Shown: piece after piece, positions 49,842-62,198 of the stretch | Layout of the letters: the number at the start of each line of letters is the position of its first letter | Numbering within the stretch: position 1 is the first letter of the stretch | From: Calocera cornea HHB12733 | Lineage: Eukaryota > Basidiomycota > Dacrymycetes > Dacrymycetales > Dacrymycetaceae | Length of the DNA stretch: 64,000 bases | NCBI GenBank assembly: GCA_001632435.1 | Contig: KV423915.1 | Coordinates: 58,512 to 122,511, forward strand | Direction of reading: 5' to 3' | Notes under the pieces: model-generated | Database searches by the model: none | What the model saw: the letters and a program-made list of their open reading frames with translations, nothing else | Told to the model about the DNA's origin: nothing | Made by a program: the position numbers and the translations under genes

Positions 49842-51002
49842 ATGGACCCACTCGACTACCACCTCGAGCTCCTGCTCGAGTCCTTCACCCTCCCCGACCC
49901 GGTCCTCGACCCGGAGTTCACCCCGCACATCATCTCCCTCAAGCTCATCTGCGAGATCCCAAAGACGACCTATTCCCACGCCCTCAAGACGGTCCTCCCC
50001 TCCGCGTACGGCGCGCTCAGCCCGAACCCGCGCATCAGCCGGCTCCACCTCGACGGGTTCGCAAACGGATTCCCAGCAGCGTTCGTCGACGCGCTCCCGC
50101 GCCTCTTCCCAAACATCACGCACCTCGTCATCGAGCGCTCACGCATCGCCTCCTGGCCTGCAGGGCTCACCAAGGCCCTCTCAGGCACTTACAACCCGCA
50201 CCAGGGGCTGCTCGACCTCCTCCGGTTCTACATCACCCCGCGCCCCGGTGTGCGCTCGCTCCAGATCTTCAGCCTGCGCGATGCGGACGCGGACCCGTTC
50301 TACGTGGACGCGGGCGCGCTGTGCAGCGCCCAAAGCGTGCCGAGCGTGGAAGTGATCTGCACGAGCGGGCGGCGGAACGCGACTGGCACGCGGGTGCTCG
50401 ACTACCCCGCTATACTCCTCGCGCCGTTCTTGCATCAGGGGCTGGTGACGCTCAACTTTGGCTTACGCAGCGATGGCACCGAAGCGCCCACCGCGCCCGC
50501 TATCTACAAGATCCCAGAGCTGTACAAGGCGCTCACGGAGAGGAGCTACGACAACCTCCAGCTGCTCGATCTGACTATGGTGGCGTATGAGCCGCCAGCA
50601 CTGGGGAACATCGTACGCTCCACGCCGAACGTGCTCATGGTCAAGCTCTCCGTGTCGATGCCCGTCTCGCCGCCCCACCCTACGGTGCTCGCCAAGAAGG
50701 CGGCGGACGATCTCATCGACACACTCAAAGGCTGGACGGAGATGGAGGAGATTGAGCTTATCGTGCCGCTGACCGAGGAGCTTATCCGAGCTGTAGGTAT
50801 CGTCAAACGCATCGTCCCGTCGGTCCTGACATTTCCGCAGGTAGATCGAGCGAAGAAAGAGGACAAGCAGAGAACATATCTGACCGTGCTCCCGAAGCGC
50901 GAGAAGCTGCAGGAGCTCTCGCAGGCCTGCACGCGGCTCCGGTGCGCCGAGGCCACGGTCGGTCGACAGGCTTTCCTGGGGTATGTCTGCTGGACGCGGT
51001 AA
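49842..51002 (+). CDS. Uncharacterised leucine-rich, LRR-like protein (F-box family relative)
   Basis: A single uninterrupted exon of 386 residues from ATG 49842, which sits in a CCC-ATGG context after a pyrimidine tract. Repeated hydrophobic patterns resemble the LRR half of basidiomycete F-box proteins: ISRLHLDGFANGFPAAFVDA, NITHLVIERSRIASWPAGL, VRSLQIFSLRDAD, LVTLNFGLRSDG, NLQLLDLTMVAYEPP. No F-box is visible at the N-terminus (MDPLDYHLELLLESFTLPDP). Coding with strong GC bias at third positions supports a real gene. Function unknown. A bona fide F-box/LRR-like gene lies 2.6 kb downstream. Confidence 0.75.
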   Translation: MDPLDYHLELLLESFTLPDPVLDPEFTPHIISLKLICEIPKTTYSHALKTVLPSAYGALSPNPRISRLHLDGFANGFPAAFVDALPRLFPNITHLVIERSRIASWPAGLTKALSGTYNPHQGLLDLLRFYITPRPGVRSLQIFSLRDADADPFYVDAGALCSAQSVPSVEVICTSGRRNATGTRVLDYPAILLAPFLHQGLVTLNFGLRSDGTEAPTAPAIYKIPELYKALTERSYDNLQLLDLTMVAYEPPALGNIVRSTPNVLMVKLSVSMPVSPPHPTVLAKKAADDLIDTLKGWTEMEEIELIVPLTEELIRAVGIVKRIVPSVLTFPQVDRAKKEDKQRTYLTVLPKREKLQELSQACTRLRCAEATVGRQAFLGYVCWTR

Positions 51003-51162
51003 TGATAATGGCATACATAGTGTACCGTACCATGGTCTAGCTGGGTTACATTCTTGGTTATTGTTTCTTCACTTCACTTCATGTTGTATCCAAGTCCGTA
51101 GGGTGCAAGTTCTGCACGGAATCTAGCCAAATCTTACTCCTGTAAGCTCCACCTACGGCACA

Positions 51163-53073
51163 TCAGCACTTCGTCGCGAGATCGGGAGGAGAGCCAGAGG
51201 AGACGTACGACTGCTCCCAGAAGCCGACCTCCAAGCGCGTGGCCTTGCGAAAGATGCCCACCATGTCCTCGAGCTGCCTCGCGGAGAGCGGGTCCCGCCT
51301 GACGGTCTCCTCGAGCAGCTCCCGGCCCTTCGTGACGGCCAGCTGGAAGTCCTCCCCCGCGTACCCTTCGATCCAAGGCCAATAGTCGTTTCCTTCCCTC
51401 TTGGTGCCCGGGTCCGAGTACAGCCACGTGCCGACCTCGCCGTACCCCAGCAAGCAGGGCGCGGTCGCGACGCGCAGCGCGAGCAGCGAGCTCGAAACGC
51501 CCGTGTCGAGGACGTACCGCGTGTAGGCGACGGTGTGGCCCGACTCGGGCGTGCTGTGGAACTCGGCTAGGCTGATGCCCCAGCTCTGGCAGTACTCGAT
51601 ATGGTGCTTGCTCTCCCGGATGATGTGCTTGACGATGTCGGTGCACGCGTCGATCTCCTCCATGCTGAAGCTCTTGTATGCCGCCAGGGCGTGTATCCTG
51701 CCACACAGCTACCATCAGCACTTGTCCACCCCACCGCACGGAAGCACGGGCGCGTACCGCGCATAGTGCATCAAGAAGATGTAGTCCTGCTTGAGGAAGT
51801 GGATGAAACATTCCCGGGGCAGCGTCCCGTCCCTGAGGCCAAGGACGAACGGGTGTTTCCGGGTGTAGGTCGCCCACTCCGGCGCACACGCACGGATGAG
51901 GTAGTTGGTGAACGGGTGCGGGTCTAGCTCCACCGGCCTACAGTACCCACCGGCATGAGGTTTGATCTACGAGGCAGGAAGGGGAAGGGACAGACGCGGG
52001 CAGAGCGCGGGGGAGGATGGAGACGAGGTGGTTCAGCGGGCCTGAGCCGTGTCCGATGTCGAATGACGCGAGCAGGGCAGCTTGCACATAGTCCGTCGCG
52101 AGCTGGATAGCTTCCCGCACTGCTGTCCCATCAGCCCACTCTCCTCGCCTCTGACGCGTGGCACAAACAAAGCACGCACAAGGTTTCCCCTTGGCTAGGA
52201 AGGCGGCGATCGCGCTCGACTGGGTGCACCCCGTCCCGTGCGTGTTTTTCGTGTGCACCCGGGGGTGCTCGAATACCGTGAACTCCCCCCCTTCCCCGTC
52301 CCCGTCCCTCTCGTACAGAACATCCCACACCGTCTCGCCCTCCAAGTGCCCCCCCTTCACCAGCACCGCCGCGCACCCCAGCCGCGCAATCTCCCGCGCA
52401 GCAGCCTTCATACCCTGCACATCGGTGATCGCGTCCACAGAGGCGAGTTTCTGCGCCTCGGGGATGTTGGGCGTCATGAGCTGCACGAGCGGGAGGAGCT
52501 GGGACTGCAGCGCGGGGAGGGAGGGCGGGTCTAGCAGCACGTGCGAGGACGTCGAGAACATCACTGGGTCTAGGACGATTGGCGGGTAGCCGGGCGAGCC
52601 GCGCGGGCCGAAGAGCGCCGTCAGCGTCGACGCGACGGAGGCGATCACTTTGTGGTTGTGGAGCATGCCTGGGCGGGGTCAGCTATGCGGTCATGGGAGC
52701 GAAGAAGGGGGGAACGGGGGTCGCACCGATCTTGATAGCGTCTACGCCGATGTCGCCCACTACTGCGCGCAGCTGCTGGGCCACGAACTCGGGCTCGACG
52801 GACGCGACGCCGTCGACGCCGAGCGTGTTCTGGCTCGTGAGCGCAGCTGTACAGCGTTAGCCCGCAACGGACAAAAACAGGAGAATCAGAGCGTACTGAT
52901 AACTGATAGTCCATACGTCCCCAGAGCAGTGAATGTCTTCAGGTCTGGGTATGGGTTAGCAAGCGGGCTCATTGGTGTGGGAGCCGGTGCGTACCGGCTT
53001 GGATCCCTGCGCCCCCTCCCGAGTCGGAGCCGGCGATAGTGAGCGTCCTCGGCGGCTGCTGGCGGGACGTCAT
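51163..53073 (-). CDS. THI20: Hydroxymethylpyrimidine (phosphate) kinase - TenA thiaminase II fusion
   Basis: Thiamine salvage/biosynthesis: the N-terminal ThiD domain phosphorylates HMP and HMP-phosphate; the C-terminal TenA domain hydrolyses thiamine or aminopyrimidine products. The start at 53073 gives MTSRQQPPRTLTIAGSDSGG, spliced to GIQADLKTFTALGTYGLSVI, the ThiD signature. VVGDIGVDAIKIGMLHNHK-like sequence, PIVLDPVMFSTSSH, LMTPNIPEAQKLA and HTKNTHGTGCTQSSAIAAFL (catalytic GTGC loop) follow. The TenA part shows HPFVLGLRDGTLPRECFIHF, LKQDYIFLMHYARYAP, ATAPCLLGYGEVG with the conserved Cys, and Y-x-GEDFQLAV. Same domain order as yeast Thi20. No TPP-riboswitch signature was recognised upstream. 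Confidence 0.93.
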
Positions 53074-53588
53074 CCTGTTCTGGATTGTAGGCGAGAGAGT
53101 TGGAGCGATGGAGGAGCCCGTCCGCGGTCTCTATAAGAGAGCCATTATCTAGTCGAGAGAAGTCGAAGGCGAGGGCGAGGTCGCTGATGGGGGCGCGCCG
53201 AAATAAAGAAGCAACAGGGCCGTTCGGCATGTCCGGCGAGTTTCCGCATTTCGCATGGGGCGTCGATCAGCGCCGATCACGGAGGTCGACGGGTGCAGTA
53301 CTCCTGCAGTCCGGGGGTCCATGACGTTGGAGCCGTCCGTCGCCTAACGCGCCTCCGTGTTGGCCCCCCTGAACTTCTCAGGTCACGGCCCCCTCCTGCT
53401 ACTTAGTCCTGCTCTGTGGCCCGCAAAAGATGCGCTTGGAAATACAGAACAAGACCCACAACGACCACAATCACTTGGACGACACCTGAGCACTAAACGC
53501 AAAGGCAAGGAATTATCTTATCAGACCGGAAGCTCTCGGAAGCACCAACACCGAGTCGTCTTGGCTACCCCGGACATCATCGGCCCCG
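53074..53588. promoter_or_regulatory. Divergent promoter region, THI20 (-) and F-box protein (+)
   Basis: About 0.5 kb. A frame at 53357-53683 overlaps the F-box first exon in another phase and is not coding. Confidence 0.4.
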
Positions 53589-55266
53589 ATGAGCTGGCTC
53601 GACTTTGCACACCCCTTTGCCCTCCGCCTCCTATTTGCCCACGGAGACTGGGATACAGTGCACAATTACCCGCAGCTGCTTAGGCGGTGAGTAGCCACAA
53701 ACTTGCTTGGCCGCGTTGGGAGCTTACCAGACTGACCACGGGCTTAGGAGCGGAACAACCGCCTACCCCTACCGCGCGCGGCTGATCGGCGGGTCGATGG
53801 CCCACATCGTGCGGTACTACCCAGCCATCGGGATGCTGCCGACCGAGATCCTGCAGGAGATCTTCCTCTTTGCCGTGGCGGACGACGACAACCAAAAGCG
53901 GACCAAGTGGGCGCTGTCCCACATCTGCCGGCACTGGCGCGCCGTCGCCGTCTCCTACCCGCGGCTCTGGGCGCGCATGAAGTTCGAGCCTACGACGCAG
54001 TCGGGCGCGCGCCGCCTCGCCCAGATGGCCCTGCACCGCGCGGCCGGGGCCGAGCTGGATATAACGATGGTGTGGAGCGCGACTGCGGGGAACTGGGCGG
54101 GGCGGCGGGAGAAGGGCCACTTCATCTCCCTCGCCCTGTCGCGGCGGGACCAGTGGCACACGCTCGCCATCACAGACAACGAGTTCGGGGTCGAGTCGAA
54201 CCTCTCTGTCTTGGCCGAAGGCGTGCGGCACGCGCTCCTCCCCCGGCTCAAGGCCGTGCGCTACCACACGACGCGCAACAGCCGGGAGGGGCACCACGTC
54301 TTCGCGCTCATCGCGTCCGCGCCGAACCTCGAGGTGCTCAACCTGCGCAACGTGGATTTTATGGGCCGCATGATCCCCGAGCCGCTGCGCGTGCTGCGCC
54401 TCGACAACTGCACGATGCGTGCTGTGGACGTGGTGTACGACATGCTCGCACTCACGCCGAACCTCGAGGTGCTGCACATGTCCGACAGCCTCCCGTACGC
54501 CCACGTGCACGAGCACGACCAGAGGCACTTGATCGCCCTCCCCAAGCTGAGGATACTCTCCCTGGGCGTCCGCGCATATACGCACGACGCGTGGTTTGTC
54601 AGCCAGCTCGCGGCGCCCAACGTGCACTGCCTGCATCTCTGGACGGGGCGCAACGCGTGCCCTCGATGCCCCCAGCTCAGCGCGGCGGTCTCGCGGAGGG
54701 AGCAGCTCTACCTGAGCGTCTATCATGCTATCGCCGACCAAGGATGGATCATCGATACCGTGGACGTGGCCGAGCTGTCCTGCCCCTACCTGCCGCTCCT
54801 GGAGAGCATGCCCACATTGCGGAACCTCGCCGTCGGGCGGACTTCCGACCTCCGGGCCATCTTAGGCGCCGTAATAGTCCAAAACAGCTCGAGAATGCAG
54901 GTGGACGACGAGCCAATACCGCCTCCGCCCTTCCAGCTCCGACAGCTCGCTATACACGAGCTAATCCCGCCTCCGCCCTTCCAGCTCCAACAGCTCGCTG
55001 TACACGATCTGGACGAGCCATCCTTCCTGCTCCAGGTGCTCCGAGCCGACCGTCCCACACCCTTCTCCACGCTCGAGCAGATCTTCGCACCCCGAGCCGT
55101 CTCGCTCCCGCGGAACCTATCCGTTATCAGCCCCAACGTCGGCGTGAGGAAAGAGGCAGAGGCACATGAGGAGTTGCAAAAAAAGTATCCGGTGACGGAG
55201 ACATGGCCCGACTGGGCCGCACCATTGTTTAATGAGGGGGGCCCGGCGAGGAGGCGGAGCTTGTGA
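53589..55266 (+). CDS. F-box protein with LRR-like C-terminal half
   Basis: Two exons. Exon 1 (53589-53686) starts MSWLDFAHPFALRLLF and joins through a 61-nt GTGAGT...CTTAG intron to SGTTAYPYRARLIGG (exon 2 from 53748). The F-box is IGMLPTEILQEIFLFAVAD, then WALSHICRHWRAVAVSYPRL, which would bind Skp1 in an SCF ubiquitin ligase. LRR-like substrate-recognition segments follow (NLEVLNLRNVDFMGR, LRVLRLDNCTM, NLEVLHMSDSLPYAH, KLRILSLGVRAYTHD). A 48-bp tandem duplication lies in the C-terminal part. This kind of F-box protein is expanded in mushroom genomes; the target is unknown. Confidence 0.85.
54916..55011 (+). repeat. 48-bp in-frame tandem duplication inside the F-box gene
   Basis: Two copies (54916-54963 and 54964-55011) encode IPPPPFQLRQLAIHEL and IPPPPFQLQQLAVHDL. 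The copies differ at several bases, so the duplication is not brand new. Confidence 0.9.
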
Positions 55267-55415
55267 TCTATGTTTCGGGTTATTTTGTTGGGTTCAGGTA
55301 CGATCATGGGCTGGGTTTGCTTGCAGATATGTGTACATTATAACATGCACTTATACTCGTACGTCTACTGATACAATGACGGAAGTCCACATGTTTTCCA
55401 AAGAGATATCCCTCC

Positions 55416-58400
55416 TCAGCCAAACGTCTGACTGGATCTCGCGTTCCTCTTGATCTTGGACAGCCTCCACTCGTCCTTCGGCTCATACTTGTTGAACAGC
55501 GGCTCGATCTTCTCCTGCTTTTTCCGCTTGGAGATCTTGTTCGCATCTGCAACCTTGAAGAACTGCGGTGCGACCTCGATCAGCCACTTTGGCTCGATGG
55601 CTGTCACGGTGTGACAGTACTCCCGAGTCGTGAGCAGCAACTCGTTGTAGACGACCCACTCCGGGTTACGGTTGAACAGGGCGGACGAGGGATGGATATA
55701 CACGGGTGTGCCTTCCACGAGGGTCTTGTAGCCCTCTGAGGGATCCTTCTTGGCCGCATTGCGGAAGAAGCCAGAGCAAATTGCCCGTCGTACTCGGTTG
55801 TAGTCCCTGCCGGCGGATACGACCTCGTGCTTGTAGCGATCCATGATGCCCAGCAGCTGCTTCCGCACATCTTGTGCTCGACGCATGCTGCGCGCTTGAA
55901 TGAAGTTCTCATAACACCACGCATTGGCGTAGTTGTTGGCCTTCCACGCGTTGTAGACCGTCAACAGCGTGAGATGGTCGCCTTCCGGTTGGTGGAATTT
56001 GGCTTTCTTCGAATCTGCCTGCGCTTGCTTCTCCTTTGGCCGATAGAAGACGTTTTGGACAGACAACATGGCAACGATGGACAGAACCTCCTCGGAGCAA
56101 CCAAGGTCAATGGAAGTGATGAGCATCTTCGCGTTCTGCGGGTCCATGGGGAAGTCGGCCATCTTGCGTCCCAAGCGGGTGAGCAGGCCTTCATTGTCGA
56201 GAGCCGATAATGCATAAAGCTGCTCTAGCGCAGTTATCATGGTCTGGGCTGGCGGCGGGTCCATGAAATCGAAATTGAGAAGATCATTTACGCCCATTGC
56301 CTTTAGCATGAGAATGGTATATGCCAAGTTTTGCCGTTGAATATCGGGAATCGGGTTTGGCAGCATTTCGTTCCTGAAAGCCGCCTCCGTGTACAATCGA
56401 TAGCATTTGCCCGGTCCAGTTCGACCGGCACGACCGGCGCGCTGCTTCGCTTGGGCTTGGGAGATGGGCTAGAGACAACTCAGTATCCTACTGTACAGCA
56501 GTACTATAGAATTAAACGTACCGTTACAACCAACGAGTCCATACCCAACCGTGGGTCATATGCATTTTGCTTGACGAAGCCAGGATCGACCACGTAATAG
56601 ATTCCATCAATGGTGATACTTGTCTCCGCGATGTTGGTCGCAATAACGACCTTTCGCGTACCGGGCGGCGCAGGCTCGAAAATCTTTGACTGCATCTCGG
56701 ATGGAAGCGCGGAATACACGGGAAGGACAAGAAGTTCCGGCACTTGGGGGCCAAGAGCTTTCATTCGTTCGTAGAGAATCTCGCAGGCTGTGTCGATCTC
56801 CTCTTGACCCGTCAAGAACACCAAAATATCGCCAGGAGGCTCTGACAAATGAATCTGCATCACGGTTATGAGAGATGCATCGAGGTAGTCGGATTCGGGT
56901 TCCTTCGTGTAGAGAATTTCGACGGGGTAGGTTCGACCCGGGATGGACAGGATGGGGCAACGGTAGAAGTACGAAGAGAACTTCTCTGCATTCAGGGTTG
57001 CAGACGTGACGATCAGCTTGAGGTCTGGACGGCGCTTTAGAGTCTCTGCACAGTGGGTCAGCTTCATCGTCAAACCAGTAAAGGGAAAGGTGCCTACTCT
57101 TAAGAAGACCAAAGAGCACATCAGTGGCGATGGTACGTTCATGAGCCTCATCCAGGATGATGACTGAGTACGCGCGGACGTCGGGGTCCATCAAGCATTC
57201 TCTCTGGAGCATGCCGTCCGTCATGTATTTGATCTTCGTTTCCGGGCTCGTGCAGTCCTCGAAACGGATGGTGTAGCCGACTTCCTGGCCCAGGCGGCAG
57301 CCAACTTCTTCAGCCACACGCTTCGCGACGGACATGGCAGCTACACGGCGAGGCTGCGTACAGCCAATTCTACCTCGATCTGCGAAGCCTTCTTCAGCGA
57401 GGTATTGCGTCATCTGCGTGGTCTTCCCGGATCCGGTGTCTCCAACTACAATGAGGACCTGGTATTGACGGATGGCCTCAATGAATTGATCTCGCAGCTT
57501 GTAAATGGGCAAGCTCTTCCGCTGATCTTGCATGCTCAGAGAGGTAATCTTGCCGAAGGTGGTCGCTTTGTTGAACGTCTCTTTCTTCCACTGCGGCAAC
57601 TCCTGGGCCTTTTGACCCATGAGATTGCCCCTGGCGTCCTGCGCAAATACCTTCTCCTGGGACATGGGGTCGAGCCAAGGGGTACTGAAGTCACGCGCCT
57701 GGGAGTCGGCTATCTCATTCACTTCTGCGGTTCGGAGTTCGCGTCTCTCCTTTGCCAACGATGCGCCTGCGAGCGCAGCTCGGTTCATCGAGCCATCGGG
57801 CGCCTTGACAATTTTGACAGGCGAAAGCTCCAGCGTTTGCTTTGTTTGGCCCGCGAGGAAGGCAGGTTCGTCCTCTCGAACCTCGACGTCCAGTTCCTCC
57901 TCAACCTCGGCCTTTACCAATGGATTCCCGAAATCCTCGTCCAGATTTGGATATTCGGAGGCGTCAACAGCACCGGAGGCAATTAGCTGCTTGATTTCCC
58001 ATCGTTCAGGCGACGTGAGACGCCTTGCAGATCGAATAGGAATGTCGCTTGGGGGTGGGGGACCGCCACCTAGCGGAATGGAGTTTGATCCGGTCATCTT
58101 GCCGCGAGCCCTTTGTTCCTCTTCTTCTGCCAGTTCGGCTTCGGACTTGATGCGCAGCTGCGGCGTGAGATCTCGGCCAGTAGCTTGGTCGACATCTTTG
58201 ATGGAGAGACCGACTCGGCTGCCCGCAACGCTCATGACCTTGACTTTGACAGCCTGGCCGCGTGAGAGAAGATCGCTCGGAGCGTTGACGCGACCTCCTT
58301 GTTGTATAGCGGAAACATGAACGAGACCTGCAGGTATATCAGTATATGCGTCATAGTCGAGCACGAATAGATACGCACCCTCCACTCTCCCAGCAACTCC

Positions 58401-59201
58401 CTCCAACGTGACAAATGCACCGAAATCCTTCATGCCGGACACCCGTCCTTCGTAAATCTTGTACAGCACAGGTCGTTCGTCAACTGGTCGTCCTCTTCCC
58501 CTGCCTCGATCGTCGTCTCTCCGGTCTGGGTAGCGATCGTAACCATTCCTTCCTCGGTCCCGATCGTCATATCGTTTCGGGCTGATGCTTCGTCTCCGCC
58601 CTCTGTCCTCATCTTCTTCCCTCCTTTGGCGCTTCGAAGCAGGCGCATCGTCCATCCAGTCCGCCGCACTGGGGCGTGTTTTCTTCGCCATGCCCTCCAG
58701 CTGACTCATGAGGTTGTCCACCTCCATCTCAGCAGCATCCTTCTCCTTGCCATTGGCCTGAGGCTGGTTCTCCTTGCCACCTGCGAGCTCTGCCGTTGAT
58801 TTCCAATCGGTATCGGCAATGGACAGACCGGGGAATAGACGTGACTTCTTGTCCTTCTCGTCAATTGTGCCTTTGGAGGACTTTCCGTTCGCCTTCTTCT
58901 TCGTTGCCTTCTTCTTGTGCTTGGGATGGAGAGAGAGTATGAGACGGTCCAGGTTCTCGACGAAGGACTCGGGAAAGTCGGCGCCAACCTCCTTCAGCTT
59001 CCCCTTGAAATCGGCTTGCGTCTTCGATTGATCATGCAGGCTGATCACAAACTCGGCTAATGTCTTGTCATTGATCCCTAAAGGGCTGTTAGCCTGAGTC
59101 CTGCAGAGTCTAGTCACGCAAAACATACCGGTATGGTTAACGATTTCTTGCGTAATCTTCGCCACTAAGGACAGGAACTCGAGGTTGTACAGGTCGTCCA
59201 T
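55416..59201 (-). CDS. PRP22: DEAH-box pre-mRNA splicing helicase Prp22 (DHX8)
   Basis: ATP-dependent RNA helicase that releases spliced mRNA from the spliceosome. Start ATG 59201 gives [20 protein letters not shown], spliced to [18 protein letters not shown] as in DHX8. Next come a charged RS-like stretch ([16 protein letters not shown]) and an S1 RNA-binding domain ([15 protein letters not shown], then LVHVSAI, interrupted by a 51-nt intron). The helicase motifs are [10 protein letters not shown] (Walker A), [17 protein letters not shown] (SAT), [11 protein letters not shown], and [15 protein letters not shown] (motif VI). The C-terminal HA2/OB region includes [10 protein letters not shown] and ends ARSSQTFG. 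Few introns; length close to yeast Prp22. Confidence 0.96.
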
Positions 59202-59844
59202 GTTGGACGGCTCAATCGTCCCTGATATACAGAGGAGGCGTTTCAGTAGCTGGATCACCTTGGCAGTGACGGGGTACAATGTCGTGGAAGTTGAGCTGAG
59301 AGGTCGATGACTTCGTGTATGACGGGTCATGCTGGACACAAATATTCGGAACCAGATCCGTTGCACTGTTCAGGGTCGTTCCCCCTGTCCATCAGCCCCT
59401 TTCTACCACCTTCATACCCGTCCCGCATTGTCCCCCCTTCTTCCCGCTGGTTCCCTGACATGGGACCATTTCCTCGCCAAACCCAGCATTACCGGCCCCT
59501 CCCCATGCTTTCTTGCACCGCGCCCTGCTATTTCCTGCACTCTCCTCCGGCCTACCCCTTTCCGCCCCCATTTATCCCTAGCTTACCCTCTACCTCCTGT
59601 GTTTTCAATCATCGTAACCTCACCTCTCATCCCTTAATTTCTCTCGTTTGCCCACAGGAGCCTCCCGCTACCCGGTTCTTACCAGTGCTCACCTCGTATC
59701 ATTGCACTCCGTGCCCTCCTGCGTTCAAAACCCGAGGTATATGTCACTTTCCGTTGCTGGTTGTTCAAGGGGTCCTCGTTGCCTATCAACTTCTTGTCAT
59801 CTATTCTATCTCTCATCACGGCCCAAATAGAACATCCTGTGCAT
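59202..59844. other. Region between PRP22 (-) and the integrase gene (+)
   Basis: About 0.64 kb, strongly pyrimidine-rich on the plus strand from 59380 to 59840. It may hold the 5' end of a mobile element. I could not identify a terminal inverted repeat matching the sequence after 63404. Confidence 0.4.
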
Positions 59845-61650
59845 ATGTCCTCTCCACCGCGCCGACACTCGGCACCTCTTCCCTCGTCTCCTCAATCCGT
59901 TCTTGTACCCTCCGACATGGCTCATCCCTCACCTACCCCTGCTGAGATAGTATCCCAACTGTCTGCTCGATTCGATAGACTTTGCTCCAGAATCCATGCC
60001 AGTATTCGCTTGGATCAAGGCGTGTCTGCTAGACTGCTTGCCTCGCGACGAGAAGTCCTTGACTATTGGAAGGCCGCAAGCAAGGTGCATCATACCGTTC
60101 CCCTTCTTCCCTCCACTCATTCTGAAGCATACGGTAGCTCTATCAACACCTCTCGACACGAGAGATTTCTTTGCTTCAAAATGACTTCGATCTAATGCTC
60201 AAAGCAATCGATTCCGCCTTCGACAAGGAAAGCGATCCAATCCCTCGGCAATATCCCTTGTTTGTCACACCTCATCTCACCGGAAGACGTGGGCGACCAC
60301 AATTGAACATCCACACCACTGTACTCCAAGACCTCGTACCTGGCCGCTCCAAAGCTGGCATCGCTCGTCGACTAGGGGTTTCTGCTCGTACCCTTCAACG
60401 CCGACTGCAGAGTGCCGGCTTAGCCCGCATATCTGCGCCGGCGTTCACTTTCCAGAGGAATGCCCGCGGTGTCGTCATTGGCAGGCGCCGTCTTCCTATA
60501 GTACGCCCTACCTCGTCCTTATCAAACCCACAACTCGACCGAATTGTACGTCGATGGCGTCTGCGACACGAGAACAATGGCCCCGGAATGCTGAAAGGTC
60601 ATTTGCTTAGTCTTGGCTATAATGTCAGCCTAGCTCGACTCCGTGACTCCTTGCAAAGAGTGGACTTAGTTCCAAGGCTGTTTGAGCGGCGACAAGTCAC
60701 TCGCCGCCCTTACCGAGTCCCCGGCCCAAATAGTCTGTGGCATCACGATGGTCACCACAGTATGTTTCATGTCGCTTTCCAATGTCTCTTCTAATTATCT
60801 TCAGGGCTAATCCGATGGAAATTTGTGACTCATGCATTTATCGATGGCTATTCTCGATGTATTGTCTCAATACGTGTTAGCGACAATAACCGAGCTGACA
60901 GCGTGCTCGATGTATTCCACGCCGCTCGGACACAATTCGGCACGCCATCCCGAGTTCGAGGTGATCACGGAGGCGAGAACATTCGCGTGGCCGAATGGAT
61001 GGTCAATTTCCGCGGAGAAGGCCGCGGGTCGTACATATGGGGCAAGTACGTCCTTGCCGCCCCTTGTTGTTTTCCGGTGCTCCATTTCTGCTCTTCCGAA
61101 CAGATCGGTTCATAACACCCGCATCGAAAGACTTTGGGTCGATTTCAACACAGACGTAACCCAACGCTGGGCCCAGCTATTCTATCAGATGGAGGATCAA
61201 GATAGTCTCGATCCACTCAATCCAGCTCATATTTGGGTTCTGCATTTCTTATTCCTCGACGATCTCAACGACGATGCCGTCTCCTTCCAAAATCAATGGA
61301 ATTATCACACCATGTCCCTCACTCGAACTGGGCAATCCGACCAAAAGCCGATCGATCTCTTCATTTGGGGCTGTTGGGAACATGGCGCCAGAGGTATTGA
61401 TATCGGTTCCCGACTGGCGCACCCGACCAACCAACCCGGCCCTTCTACTTCTGGCACCTCACAAGCGGACAACCCTCCTATCCGAATGCCGTATGTCGAG
61501 TGCTCTCCGCCTTCGTGTCCATACACGCCACATCAGATCCGTTACCTCATAGACCAGCTCCGTGGACAATATGACTATCCCGATGCCCATAACCGTCGTG
61601 CGCGCTGGCGACTTGCTCAACATATTTGCAGCAACTTTCCACCCTCGTAA
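59845..61650 (+). CDS. DDE integrase-type transposase (helix-turn-helix plus integrase core)
   Basis: Four exons (59845-60084, 60165-60759, 60805-61045, 61104-61650) give 540 residues with an open frame through all junctions. Residues about 143-165 form a helix-turn-helix (GRSKAGIARRLGVSARTLQR). A second helical DNA-binding-like segment includes NGPGMLKGHLLSLGYNVS. The integrase core shows LWHHDGHH (Asp275), FIDGYSRCIVSIRVSDN, RGDHGGEN (Asp332) and NTRIERLW (Glu367), so D-D-34-E spacing with all three acidic residues intact. Asp275 and Glu367 lie next to introns that must be removed to complete their motifs. This resembles the integrase-core proteins common as multicopy genes in basidiomycetes and some animals. 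It looks intact, so it may be recently active or domesticated. Confidence 0.85.
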
Positions 61651-62198
61651 CGCCTCCTTTATCTATAATGTCTCACAAGTGCTACCTCGTCAGACCACCC
61701 AGCTGTTTATTGAATTTATAAAATATGTTGTTCTCATTGACATAAGACGCTCCTTTCCCACCGGCACACTTTCATCAACCCAGTACCGGCGATACCAATA
61801 GCTTCCGCAGGCTTATGTGAACAGCTGATGCCCGCGTTCCCAGGGCGTCCAGACGGCCGGTCCTCATCCTCACTGTGTAGTACACTCATCTTTATTTCTG
61901 CCAACCATCATCACATCACTATCCGCCACTCATCAAGTCTTTCGAGCTCTCCTTTGACGCTCGGCAATCATCCCAGTCTCATACTCATTGCCAATCTCGC
62001 CAGAAGAATCGAGTAAGCTGTGTATATGCATGTCTTCACGACGCCAGTATTCTTATATGCCCAGCTCATTCATTTCCCCATTTCTACCTCCTCTGGTGCC
62101 AAGGCCCCAGTCTGTCTCGTACCGTGATCATCGCCCTATACACCTCTTTCCAGCGTGGATAAGCATATACCGTCAACAAGCACTTCACCCATCACGAC
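61651..62198. other. Spacer between integrase and downstream gene
   Basis: CT-rich on the plus strand, probably the promoter of the downstream gene. The short frames at 61828-62016 and 61988-62284 lack motifs. Confidence 0.4.

Noticed and set aside
49799..50590. 263-codon plus-strand frame overlapping the LRR-like gene
   Set aside because: Pro/Arg/His-rich shadow of the real frame starting at 49842.
53074..53300. TPP riboswitch looked for upstream of THI20
   Set aside because: No recognisable thiamine-element core was found by eye, and THI20 genes are not the usual riboswitch targets in fungi.
53680..54741. 353-codon open frame on the minus strand
   Set aside because: Antisense to the F-box protein, whose own frame has clear F-box and LRR motifs and a clean splice to its first exon.
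53907..55169. 420-codon open frame on the plus strand in another phase
   Set aside because: It overlaps the F-box coding exon in a different phase and is Arg/Pro/Ala-rich; it is produced by third-position GC bias.
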